A model generated the notes under the pieces. It did not search any database and had not been told where the DNA came from. It saw only the letters and a list, made by a program, of their open reading frames with translations. This document shows, piece after piece, positions 49,225-61,392 of a stretch of DNA of 64,000 bases. Made by a program: the position numbers and the translations under genes. The DNA comes from Rhabditoides inermis (Eukaryota; Nematoda; Chromadorea; Rhabditida; Rhabditidae): positions 62,001 to 126,000 of the forward strand of contig CAWZYM010000041.1 in assembly GCA_963966185.1 (NCBI GenBank). Direction: 5' to 3'. Position 1 is the first letter of the stretch, and every line of letters starts with the position of its first letter.

Positions 49225-50665
49225 AGACGCAGAATCTAACCGCGGGCGAACCATGCCCACTAAAATTAGAAACGGCAAGTTTCGTTAAAACATGTAAGTG
49301 TGAACCGATTTATGGACTTGTGTGTTTTGTCAATTATATTTATAGTTGTTTTTTTCACAGTCTGACGATTTTTCTCATAAAATGAAACGAAAAGAGCACA
49401 CTGCTCAAATTTTTGTTTATATCGTTACCAACTAGTTGAATAGTGTACTCTGACAACACAACAAAATGCTATCTGGTCAATCATTGATAAAATCATTGTG
49501 AATGATTTGAATATAAGTCCGTCATATTTGTGAGATTTCTGTCTGTAAGTCTGCATGTTATCACACACTGTATTCCACTCACTCATTTACTCACTCTCGC
49601 TTCTCGGCTTCTCATCTCCGTATACAATCAAGAGCATTGTTACTCCTGCTAACCAAATCTGATCACTTGAAGCAACCCAACATCTATAACACCATGTATC
49701 TACTGGTCATTTCGGTTGTTCCGAGCACTTCGGAAGCAAATGTATCTCGAGTTTACTTTGACAAGCACAGGTATTCTCTTTCATCTTTCATACCACGTGG
49801 CGCGTTCCTTCCCGGGCCTCGTCTTCATTCGGTTAAAGTGTGAGCGCGGTCTGTCATAATCAGATGGTTTTCCAGTTGCAACACATGCTTTATGCACGTG
49901 GTGTCATGACACGAAAGGGTGGGTGGGCAGCATAGACTATCGACGCCTCCAGATCCTGCCTCCACATTTTTGATAAATCACGAACCAAGGAAACGGAAGT
50001 TGTCGGTCTGTGCAATCTGCTATCTATTGACGACTCGCACTTGTCCGACCTGAGTCCTGAGTGTCACCGTGCGAGGCGGTGTAGAGACTCAGGTCAGGAG
50101 ATCGACATCCAAGCTATAGATTATAGATATCTGAGAGCGAGCTGGATGCTGATCGATTTCTTTTTCACACTCCTTCACGACGCGTCAAAGCATGTCGTCG
50201 ATCCTTCTATAGCACAGAACAGTAAAAGAATCGACGAATGTTGCAAGGGAGTAATACTGCTACATCATAAAGACTGGCATCCATATAGCTCGTGCCCACT
50301 ACGGAGATCCGCTCTTGTCACTCACAGACAGAACATGCAGACTTACAGACAGAAATCTCACAAATATGAAGGACTCATATTCAGATCATTCACAATGATT
50401 TTATCAATGATTGGCCAGATAGCATTTTGTTGTGTTGTCAGAGTACACTATTCAACTAGTTGGTAACGATATAAACAAAAACTTGAGCAGTGTGCTCTTT
50501 TCGTTTCACTTTATGAGAAAAATCGTCAAACTGTGAAAAAACAACTATAAATAAAAATGACAAAACACACAAGTCCATAAATCGGTTCACACTTACATGT
50601 TTCAACGAAACTTGCCGTTTCTAATTTTAGTGGGCATGGTTCGCCCGCGGTTAGATTCTGCGTCT
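49225..50665. mobile_element. 1,441-bp element with 336-bp TIRs and 9-bp target duplication
   Basis: Terminal inverted repeats of about 336 bp (49225-49560 and 50330-50665) start AGACGCAGAATCTAACCGCG and are about 95% identical by eye. The element is flanked by a perfect 9-bp direct repeat GGTGTGACC (49216-49224 and 50666-50674). The roughly 770-bp middle has no transposase; two short frames occur, around 49637-49843 and 50041-50330. Size and duplication length suggest a non-autonomous Mutator-like element. It sits in the 5' flank of cyclin B, ending about 370 bp upstream of the start codon. Confidence 0.92.
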
Positions 50666-51035
50666 GGTGTGACCCAGTAGGAAGACATTCAAATTACGCG
50701 CGCTCACCCTGTTCCTCAGGGTCACGGCGTCAAAGCGGCGGGCAGACGTTCGTTTCATTCCAGCTGACAGTTGTGTTGTTTATTTTCATTTATTTATGGT
50801 TACCCGCGGTTCATGCTCGTGTTCCATACGCAGGAATCGATATCTTCGTGACCGGCGGACACTGTTTATCCGCTCGCATTCACCGCCTTTCACATGTTTT
50901 CGTCTACATGAGTACTTCAGTGGACGGCAGCGTCTCCGCCTTTCCAACTAACTACTGCCCACACCTCCTCTCGAGTTCACTCGAGCCACTCACCCTCTAT
51001 CCTTTCTAGACTAGTATTTCCAGCCCCCCAACACA

Positions 51036-52510
51036 ATGGATTTTGGAAGGGTGCGTTCATGCCGACTGGCATGACATGTAACTCTGAGAATGTCTGTTTC
51101 AGCGTGTGACTCGCTCGGCTGTGAACGAGAATGCTGCCATGCAGGGCAAGCTGGGTGTTGCCTCCAAGCCGGGCGCGACTCGCCGTCTGGCCCTCGCTGA
51201 AACGAAGAACGTGGCGTCGCGCGCCGTCGCCGGCAAGGTCAGGTCCACTCTCTCGGGTCACTCGATCAATCAATAACCCGTCCACTTGCAGGATGCTGTG
51301 GCGCAGAAGCCGATTGCCCGTCCGGTGCGCAAGCTCGCACCGCAGGCACCCAAGGAGGTGGTGGTTCCTGCTGTGAAGGAGCTGCCTCCGATCACTGACC
51401 CTGAGAGGGAGGTGAACTGCGCCGACTTCTCGGACGACATATACGAGTATCTGATGGCGCTGGAGAAGGAGAACGACATCGACGAGGGCTTCCTCTCGGC
51501 CCACAATATCCAGCCCAAGATGCGCGCTATACTCGTCGACTGGCTCGTCCAGGTTAGTTGTTTGGCTTATTGCTAAACTGGTTGATTATTGATTTTCATG
51601 GTTTAGGTCCATCAACGATTCCACCTTCTACCGGAGACGCTGCACCTGACAATCTACCTTCTAGATCGCTACCTCACCAACAACTCGTCTGTCGAAAAGT
51701 CCGAGCTGCAGCTGGTTAGTTGACGATCCCCTTTGATATTGATTGATATTGATTTTAGGTGGGAGTGTCATGCATGTTCGTGGCTTCCAAGTACGAGGAG
51801 ATGTACAGCCCCGAGATCCAGGACTTCGAGTTCATAACGGACAACACTTTCACCAAGAAGCAGATCATGCGAATGGAGATCAAGGTGAGTCCGATCCGCG
51901 GAAGGTTGTTAATGTACTTTGATCATTCTTTTTACGTAAAGTGCTCTTGTTGTAGGTTCTTTCGTCAATCGGCTTTGATCTGTCTCGGCCGCACTCGATC
52001 ACACTGTTGCGCTGGCTGTCGAAGCAGCACTCGGCAGAGGCCCGCACCCACAACATGGCCAAGTATATCGGAGAGGTGAGGTCACTCGTTTCAGTAGTTC
52101 TCGGTGTTGCATTGTGGACTGTATGTGTTTCAGTTGGCTATGGTTGAGTACAGTGTGTGTCACTTGTCTCCCAGCTACATTGCCGCTGCCTCGCTGTATC
52201 TGTCGTCGGAGCTGACCCGGGGTGGATTGTCGAAGACTGCTCTGGCACAGAGTGTCGGATTGAACAAGAGGGACATGGAGGGAGTTGTGAGTGGGAGGAC
52301 AGGGTGACCTTGTAGACAAGTCTCATACTCACTTGTGGTTGCTGTACTGGATGTGTTTAGGTGGAGTGCTTGGCTCGTGCGTTTGCCAAGCTGCACGCTC
52401 AGCCCAAGCTGCGTTCGGTGCGCGACAAGTACGAGGGTGTGAAGATGGGCGCTGTGGCGCACCTGACGCTTGACCAGGAGGTTGCGCTCCACAGGATTGG
52501 AGGGCTCTAG
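51036..52510 (+). CDS. CCNB: Cyclin B
   Basis: About eight exons; the first is tiny (MDFGR, 51036-51050) and joins [17 protein letters not shown] destruction box RLALAETKN (RxxLxxxxN) lies near residue 35-45, marking APC/C-dependent proteolysis. The cyclin box begins [13 protein letters not shown] and includes [47 protein letters not shown] and [14 protein letters not shown]; the C-terminal fold has [29 protein letters not shown] and KYEE are hallmark cyclin residues. It activates Cdk1 at mitosis. Length (about 400 residues) is normal. NAA38 follows on the same strand about 360 bp downstream; the 9-bp-duplication element ends about 370 bp upstream. Confidence 0.96.
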
Positions 52511-52871
52511 ACGAGGTTCTCGGACGGGGACTCACTATTGCTCTGTGTGTGTGTTTTGACTAGAAAAGCTGCCCCACTTGCATCTCACTTGTAGAATCGA
52601 GGCTTTCATATTTCATTTTGATCTTCTTACTTTGACACGATATTTCGATCTTGTTGTTTTGATCTTGTACTACCTGTGTGTAAATACCCCTCTGTTAGGA
52701 CGAGTATTGCCTTAAGTGTACTCAATGTGTTATAAACACAGTTTTGAGCGATAATGCGTATTTGATTGTGAAACCCGATAATAATCGTAATCGTTAAAAT
52801 CGATAAATGATATATCTGAGTGATGTGATTATGTGTGTATGTGTTGCATGTGCTGTAGTGGTGTTTGTAGT

Positions 52872-53261
52872 ATGTCGGAGGCGGCCTCCCTCGCAGTCTC
52901 TGCATACATGCGGCGTCGAATGCGTGTCGAGTTGAGCGACGGCAGACTGATCGATGGAATCCTCGTCTGCACTGACTGCCATCCCAACATTGTCATGCAG
53001 GGGTCAGTTGGCTTCTTCATTTCAATCATCTTGTACTTTACTAGGTGGAGGCGTAGACAACTTAGAGACTGTGTTGAGTGTACGGTAGCCTGAACAGGTA
53101 GTTTCAGTTGCACGGAGCGCTGGCGCGGTTGTGCGGACGAGCCGCGGAACATTGGTCTGATAATGGTGGCGCGTCGTCACATCGAGAGGCTTGTTCTGCT
53201 GCCGCCGGAGCCCGCGTTGCACACGCAAGAGATGAGCGAGGAGGACGAGGAAATGGCGTGA
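52872..53261 (+). CDS. NAA38: NAA38 (LSMD1), auxiliary subunit of NatC acetyltransferase
   Basis: Two exons split by a 102-bp intron give a small Sm-like protein of about 95 residues. Sm1-type motif MRVELSDGRLIDGILVCTDCHPNIV is followed by an Sm2-type strand region PRNIGLIMVARRHIERLVL, the wording of the NAA38/LSMD1 family. An acidic tail EEDEEMA ends the protein. NAA38 joins NAA30 and NAA35 in the NatC complex that acetylates protein N-termini. The start MSEAASLAV is the first in-frame ATG. A small LSm subunit of another complex is the main alternative. Confidence 0.82.
53041..53071. repeat. Short duplicated segment, copy in NAA38 intron
   Basis: CTAGGTGGAGGCGTAGACAA continuing to CTTAGAGAC is repeated, with one change, at 53813-53843 downstream of the gene. 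Confidence 0.7.
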
Positions 53262-54162
53262 GAGATGAGGAGCGGATAAAATAGATTGCGTTCTGTCTAC
53301 TTCCCGTATGTTCTACTGGATCCATACGACGCACGTGATGAACCGTCGTTCAAGAATCGAGCGCCTGGAAGGATAATCAAATTGACGCTATTGTAGATGA
53401 GGTCCACACGGCAATGTATGATCGAAATAAGATTTTTTTTTAAACAAATCAGAATGTGAAAAGTAAACTATATGCAAAGCGAGGTCGGTACACATGAGAC
53501 GTTTTTCCGTTGATTTGCATAGAGGCTCTGTAGGGATTGGATTGCGTTATTCATTTGTTTTTCTCCGGTTCTCAAAGTGATTTTGACGAGCCAGTGTTAC
53601 TTCAATCACTACTCACATTCATTGACCTGTCGTATTCATTGGCCTGTCCTGAATACCGTTCCTCTCCCCAAAATTCACATCAACAAAACTTATACCTCTT
53701 TATTACTCGACTAAATCTTACACGGTTACACTGTTACACACAGACGATATTTCGATATTACACAATCCAAAAAAAGAAAAGAAAATGCGATACTACGATA
53801 TAGCTATGTTCACTAGGTGGAAGCGTAGACAACTTAGAGACAGAGTTTCAGAAACTCTCACACTTTGGAAAACAAGAGAGAGGGAGAGAGGAGGGGGCTG
53901 AGTGCACATCTGGGGACGGGGGCAGAGAAAACAAAACAACAACAATCACTCTATAAGAAACCAAAAAAAAACGCAATAAAGGCTCTTTCTCTGTGGGTGT
54001 CGGCATAAAACGACGCGCAATCAGACGCGGTGTTATGTACAGGAAAACACACACAGAGGGGGTTAGTAAAACGGCGACGTGCCAGGGAGAGAGGTATGGG
54101 AAGAGGGAAAGGCTAGTACTCGACTAGCCCATGCATGTCTAGTCTACAGTACCCGTGTGTGT
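53262..54162. other. Convergent gap between NAA38 and pocket-protein gene
   Basis: About 900 bp without a supported exon. It carries the second copy of the 30-bp duplicated segment (53813-53843) and AT-rich 3' sequence. Confidence 0.5.
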
Positions 54163-57100
54163 CTAGAAGCGGAATCCCCCTCCGCCGCCGCCACTGGAGA
54201 GGACGCGCGCGGCAGGCAGACCGCCTCCACTCATAGCGTACACTGTGCCCCGCTGCACTGACTGGATCATGCGGTTGATGTGGCGAAGGTCCTGCAAAAT
54301 GATCATACTGCTACCGCATCCCGATCCTCTGCTCACCTTGCTGGGACTCCTGTTTATGTTGTATTTGATCTGCCGTCCCTGCATACGATCGATATTTGTA
54401 AGAAGCGGTTGCACAGTGACGCGTTCGGCCAGAGAGCGCTGAAAGAGGTTCAAATGCAGTGTGGGTCCCGCCACGAATGTGTGCGTACTTTGACGGGGGA
54501 CTGGTGGACGGGGCGTGTGTTGGGCATGACGAGCAGTTGGATGGCGTGGTCGTTGCCCGACTCGATCCGCATCACCACATCCTCGACCCTGCAACGCAAC
54601 ACGTGACCCGACTACACCCCTCTCCCTCCCTGTCACATACCTGCCGATGAACACTCGGTTGTAGTACTTGATGAGGTCTGCGTGTTCAAGGTGTGGTTCG
54701 GGGGTGGGCGGGGCGGAGGCGACTCCTGGAGCGGGCACGGCAGAGCCACTGCGCAGCCCGCGGGACGCAGACACGCCGTCCCGGGACGCGCCGTCGTCAC
54801 TGCTCTGCGAGCTGCAGAGAGGGAAGGTGAGAGAGAGGGGGGGGGGAGAGGGGGGGTGAGAGAGAAGGTGTGTGTGTGTGTGAGAGAGAGAGAGCATGCG
54901 ATGCGCACCTGCTGGCATTGGGGTCGATGAGGACCTCCCGGTAGACGCGGCTGCTCGCCTGCGGCTGATGCCGGTACTGCTCCATTATATGATGGAACGT
55001 CACCTCCATCTTCGTAATCTTCGCAATCACGTATCTGAATAACAAATTCGAATAAATGTTACTACACCTACAGTAACCTCTAAACAACAGTACTCACACA
55101 ATGCACATTAGATTCTGGTCGAGGTGGCGACCGGCGAGGAGAGACGTCTCCGTGCGAAGCACATACTCGAGGAGGGTCCACACCTGCAATACAGCATATT
55201 GGACCATCTTCATTCCACAGTCTCCCACCTTGCACCGCTGTCGCTCGTCCATGCGTATCCGATCGCACAGATCTGACAGACGCACCGAGGAAAGGAAGTA
55301 GATCTGAAAATGTCTGAAAAAGTTGTACCAAACACGCGGCGCTTACCTTGCGGAAGAAGATGCTGCTGGCAGAGGGATGGGGCATGTGCATATCCATTCC
55401 ATCATCGTCCAGGCGACGCCGCTTCAGGGGCGAGTAGTGGGAGGAGAGGCCGCTGCAAGTGAGAGGTGAGCGATGGGGCGAGGCGCGGGGGGCCGTGTCT
55501 CCCTCTCCTTTCTCCCTACTCACCGTTCGTGTCCACTCCACACGCTCTCGCAGGGCGGCACTCCGTCTGCCCTGCGGGAAAGGGTCGCCCACAGGGGGCT
55601 GTCCATCTGCCACGCCAGCTCCTCCAGCACCCTCTCCTCCACCCTGTTCAGATGACGCACCATCTCCCGCGACAGATTCGCCTCCGCCCGGATCACTATC
55701 TCAATCACCTGCGAACACATCAAACTACAGTATCCCCCATTTACACACTCATCTATACACAACGCCGTACCTTGTAGAACTGGATTGCGTATATGCGAAT
55801 AGTGTCGAGTGACCAGGGGAAGGCGCGTTGGCTGTCATGCGAGAAGAGCACCAGCTCCACAGCCACCGTATACACCGCACACACCACGTCCTCCTTCCGG
55901 AACACGTTCTCAAATACAACAATTAATAACGAATAAACGATATTGCAATCAATATATAATATACAAACCGTGAATTCTATATCTTTGCTGGGGTTGCGCT
56001 CGCGCTCCATTCCAACGATGCGCTCCATGATGTGGTAGAATAGGGAGTGCACCTGAACAAAATGGTGTGTTCGACATCCACATCACACTCCATGAAAAAA
56101 CGGAGCTCGAATCGATCGACTGACAGTATCCCTGTACTTGGTGGGATTGGCGGCCATCTCTGGATCCAGATCCGGCTTGTCCACCGCCTCTTCTCTCACT
56201 CGCTGCTCGAATCGATCGCCCAGAGACTCGGCCACGTGGGCTATCGCAGCGATCGGAGAGTCCCTGAATCAGTACGGTACCATGCTGAGTACAGTATAAC
56301 TACAGTATCACAATCGTACCTGTACTCCATGAACATGCGCTCTAAGTTGCTGCTGGCCATCTGGCCGCCGTCGGCCACAATCAGAGAGTTGAGCTTGTTG
56401 ATGTTGTTGTGGTGGATGGACATGGGAGTGAGAGGACAGAACTGGTCGCCCGAGATCACATAGCTGCAACAGACAAATGCCATCCATCAATACATTCCCA
56501 TTTCAAAACAATCAAAACATTGTAAAAGTTGTGTTGAATGGACATGGGCAGGAGAAAACATGTAGTGTACCTCTTGTTGGTGTTCTTTGGCTCGGTACTG
56601 AGTTTCTCGAGACAAGACTGTGTGGACATGCGAAGGAGGAGAGCAGCGTCGATGAGGGACGTTTCCCGCAGGCCGCCGCGACGCAGCAGTTCAACCGCGG
56701 AGGCTGCAACCACAACCACAACACATAGCAAGCCATCACCTCATCAAACCCACAATCAAACGCCTCGTCGAAGACTATGCCGGCGGAGGCGGGAATGAAC
56801 ATGCGCTCGTCCAGTTCGCCCCTCTTCACCAGGTGCAGAGAATACGCCTCGTTCAGCTGATCACTGCAAGCAAATCATGCACGACGAGATGAGGCGGGAA
56901 ACGAATTAAACGACTCACATGTATATGTCAATGTTATCGGAGAGCTTGAGAGGACGCTCGCACTCGAGGATAGTAGGCGCCTTCTTGGTGAACCTGCAAC
57001 AAGAGAGTGAGCAAGAGGGGAGAGGGAGAGAGGGAGAGAGAAGAGAGGGGACTGACCAGTGCTGCTTGAGATGTTTGGCATCTAGGACGACTCCCTCGAA

Positions 57101-58389
57101 CATTCTGCACATGCACTCCAACGCAGACTCCTCCGATTCCGCCAAAAGCTTGGCTGAATAATTGCGTTTCAAATGGACTAATCAATAACCAAAAACAGTA
57201 ACCCTATACTCACAGAATTCTGGATTGATGCAGTGCTCGACGCCCTCCTTGGTTAGATCCTCGTAGATCATATCCACGCAGCACAGCAGCACGTGGAAAC
57301 AGTTCATCAGGTCGTCGCCGGTGCCGTGTGACGTCAGCGATTCTTAAACATCAACAGTCGAATCGAATATGTTTCATACGCCATACTAGGACAAAAAACA
57401 AATCAACATGAGAATACTGACTCTTGAGAATGAGGAACTGCAGCCAGACGAGTTGGAAGAGTGCGTAGGTGGAAGGCTTCCGGTCTCCATCCTCGTTCAG
57501 AAGAAACACGCGACGGAACACAGGCAACAACTTCTTGTAGACGACCGCAGATATCGCCAGAGAATTCTGCATATACGTGACATAGGTATACGATAATCTA
57601 ATCTGTCTACTGTAAGTACCTTACCTGAATCCTGTTAGCCTGATCGAGAAGGCGCCTCGGGCCCGCCAACATATCCACCCACTTGTTAAGTTTGTCGAAA
57701 AAGTCAAGCGGACTGAAACGAGATTTGGCGGGAAATTCAACAGCTAGATGACAATGCTGATTTTTAGGCATGGATGAGGCATACCTGAGCTTGCATACGG
57801 CGATGATATCAGAGAGAGAATACTTGTACTCTGCCGGCTTCCCGACCTTGCCTGTCAGGCACATGGCAATGTAGATGCAGCACGCAAAGTACGAACACCC
57901 AGTACCCTGGCGTATTGACGTTAGATAAACAAAACGTACACAACTCACTTCGAGTACGCACTGCTGACTGATCTTGTCGTACTGTTCCCATGCAGAGAGA
58001 ATGAGTGAGTGCGGCATGTCTTCAGCGATCGTCTTACAAACGGCGAGGAACTCGTCAGACGGCTACAAATAGCATCATACATATGAGTTAGTTACTAAAT
58101 CAAAATATCGACGTCACATTTAACTGAGCATTATAGTAAACTTATCTACTTACAGGTGATTCGATAATCTGCTCTTGGTCGGCGTGCGGTATCACAGTCT
58201 CGTACATCATAGGGGCTTCTTCCTACAAATAAACATGAGATTATAATGCATATAAATTGTATGAACAATTATATGATACACAGTGATGTTAGGCGAGTGT
58301 TTGAAACTCGCTTTGACGACAATGAGGTGGTCTTCATCGAGTCCCGGCGAGAGCATGTGAGACGACGTTGGTTCATCCATCTCGCTCAT
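54163..58389 (-). CDS. RBL: Retinoblastoma-family pocket protein, p107/p130 type
   Basis: A gene of about 20 short exons. N-terminal RB domain pieces include QYDKISQQCVLE, CSYFACCIYIAMCLTGKVGK, FFDKLNKWVDML and STYALFQLVWLQFLILKS. The linker carries LDERMFIPASAGI, typical of p107/p130. Pocket A includes PWSLDTIRIYAIQFYK and VHSLFYHIMERIVGM. Pocket B includes SVRLSDLCDRIRMDERQRCK, VWTLLEYVLRTETSLL, RHLDQNLMCIVYVIAKITKM, IMEQYRHQPQASSRVYREVL and LIKYYNRVFIGRV. The spacer between pockets has SPLKRRRL, a Cdk-type site, and SPVK and SPSK occur later. Pocket proteins bind E2F/DP and hold the cell cycle; the IMxxYRxQPQ phrase favours p107/p130 over RB1. Start at 58389 (MSEMDEPTSS); an ATG 12 bp upstream (MPVW) is equally possible. 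The C-terminus ends in a Gly-rich GGGGGGFRF. Confidence 0.93.
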
Positions 58390-60108
58390 CCACACTGGCA
58401 TATGTTTGATTATGTTTAAAAGCGAACAATATACAACAGTAACAATAGTTGTTTGTTTGTTTTCACGAAAACACGAAATGCGCGGGAAAGTACATGTCAA
58501 CTAATTTGACAGAATACTGACATTTTAATGTGTTGTGATAATGCATGATGGGTCAACAAGCGTGATACGAATCCGTTGAACACAATTGGGATAGAGAGAT
58601 AGAGATCAATAATAAAGTGATTCAGATGAGAAATGTAGGTAATAGTGAGAGAAACGACGATGGCAGCGCGCGCAGTGAGAGAGTAGGATTTTTGGCGGGC
58701 AATGGCAGCGTGGTGAGTCCGTTTCGCGCCCTTTCTATGAATTTGCACCCCTAGCGATTTCCCTGATTGTCACGAAGTTTAGTCAAACTTTTTTTATAGA
58801 TAATTTTAAAAATTTAATTTTGATACAAATGTTGTTATTTTTATTGATTTACATGAATCGAGAATCATGGCGTACATACCATCGGTGTGACTCTTTCGTT
58901 ATTTGTATGGACCTTTTTTCTAGCCGTGCGCACCAACAGAGAGGGAGACAAATAGTTTGCGTGAATGAATCAGCTGATGCAGTTTGTTGTTTTTACGTGG
59001 TTCTTATTTGTCTCCTATCATGATGTTGTTATTCATGACGTTTAACAGTGTCTTGTAATATCACGCTCGACAATGTCGATGTAGATGCCAGCCGGTCGTT
59101 ACTTTTATGTGCCAGCGAGAGCAGTTTTTCGTGATCGCATAATAATGCTATTGCATTTACATATATGTCGTTGTGCGTACCATCTGGAGTCACTATATTC
59201 CACGTTCCGAACAGTCCCTTCTGAGGTGTGACGTGACGCACAATTATTTGTCTACAGATGATACACACCCCGATAAGAAAGCGATGCTATCAGTTCACTG
59301 CGACACATGTGTTCGCACTCTTTCTCTCTTTCTTTCTCATTGTGGTGAGTGTCTGCATGCTAATTAGACATCGCTCATCTTTCACTCGATTATCCATCGC
59401 CCTCCGCTCATCCCCGATCATCCCCTCTCCCTCCCCTGAGTATCAGACAACCTCATTTATTGGCGCCACTCTGTCACTCAACAGGTGTGCCTCCTTTCCT
59501 CGTAGTTAGCAATGTGTGAAGAAATAGAAACGCGGGATGTGCGAACGAGTGTGAAAGCGATTTCTCTCTCCCGCTCTTTCCCTCCGCTGAATACCCGCCA
59601 GCGTTGACCGACCCAGATACGAAAAACCACTCTTTCTCTCCCTTCTGCGGCCAAGTTGCGAACACTTGTTGTCACCTGGCGGCCTTACACATCCGGATAC
59701 TGGTTTCATATTCCACACTCGACCGAGTATTCGAGTGTATTGTGGCTGCTGCTCTCTGAATGGAGCGGAGACGCGACATGTTTTGTGTGCGCCGCAAATT
59801 AGTAATCGTTAGTAATCGTTTTTTTTTCGAAAGAAGCGACGCTCCCCGAAATTGTATAATATTCACGTGTGTGTGCGGCGCTGTTGGAAACGATTAGTCG
59901 GTCACACGACCGCCCCAGGCATGCAACTTCTTATGCCCCCAGGCGTTTTGTCGCTTGGTGACGAGCACACTTTGAATTAGCGGCGGCTGAGTGGCGCTGA
60001 TGCCACCCCGGCCTTTGTCTTTCCGTCGAGGGAGAGAGAGAGAGAGAGAAAGCCGCATCATCATCACGTACGGTAGATCCTCCTACCCCCTCTCATCTCA
60101 TCCTACAT

Positions 60109-60119
60109 TCACTCTCTCT

Positions 60120-60166
<47 letters not shown>

Positions 60167-60179
60167 CTCCCTCTCTCTC
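60109..60179. repeat. (CT)n microsatellite
   Basis: CT run just upstream of the long AC tract, in the gap before B4GALT. Confidence 0.85.
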
Positions 60180-60219
60180 TTGCTTCGTCTCCATTTCGCG
60201 CCGCTTGTTGATGGTTGTG

Positions 60220-60596
<377 letters not shown>

Positions 60597-60954
60597 CTTT
60601 CCTCGTTGTTTAGTAGCATTTAGTGTATAGTGTTTACATATTCCTTTCCCGTGAGTCTGCGCCACGCCACACACACACTCTCCAATTTCACCTCCCCTCT
60701 CCATGATTGCTACTCGTATTGATCATTAACATTCGCGGCTCCCCTCCCCATATCCATGCAATACAAAATACCCTCTCTCACTCACCGAGATTGCTCGGAT
60801 TTTTTCGCATTGTGTATAGGTACGCAGTATACCACCCATCAGAATTTGAATCGATGAGAGCGTCTTCAGAGGGATGAAGAGAGAGGGAGGGACGACGTTT
60901 GTGTCGCGGGTCGGCAGATGCGTGTATAACATATGCAAAGGGCGCGTTTGCCAC

Positions 60955-60957
<3 letters not shown>

Positions 60958-61018
<61 letters not shown>

Positions 61019-61022
61019 CTCT
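60958..61022. repeat. (CT)n microsatellite
   Basis: 65-bp CT run with one TTCT interruption, upstream of B4GALT. Confidence 0.85.
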
Positions 61023-61392
61023 GCTGTCACATTCCACCACAGCATCGCCCATTCTCTTTCCCGCTTCCGCTCAGTGTCATTGACGCTCTCCCTCTCTCTC
61101 CTCCTCTCTTTCCCTCTTTCCCTCCTCTGTCTCGTGGTCTGACCCTTGGTGTATTGGCGCGTCTATGTGCACTGGGAGCTCTGTTTTCCGTTTTCTAATT
61201 GGCACCATACGTTTCTCGCGTTTTCTGAAATAGCAACTATGAAACACGCTAATATGCTCATTTTATGTCTTTTAAATGTTATTTCATTATTTTCAGTGAC
61301 GTTTGTCGTTCGCACGTCTCATTTTTTCTTCTCCATCGCAGGTAGATAATGATTTTCTGAGCGGGTACCGCCCCCCGAGACCACGCCCTCTG

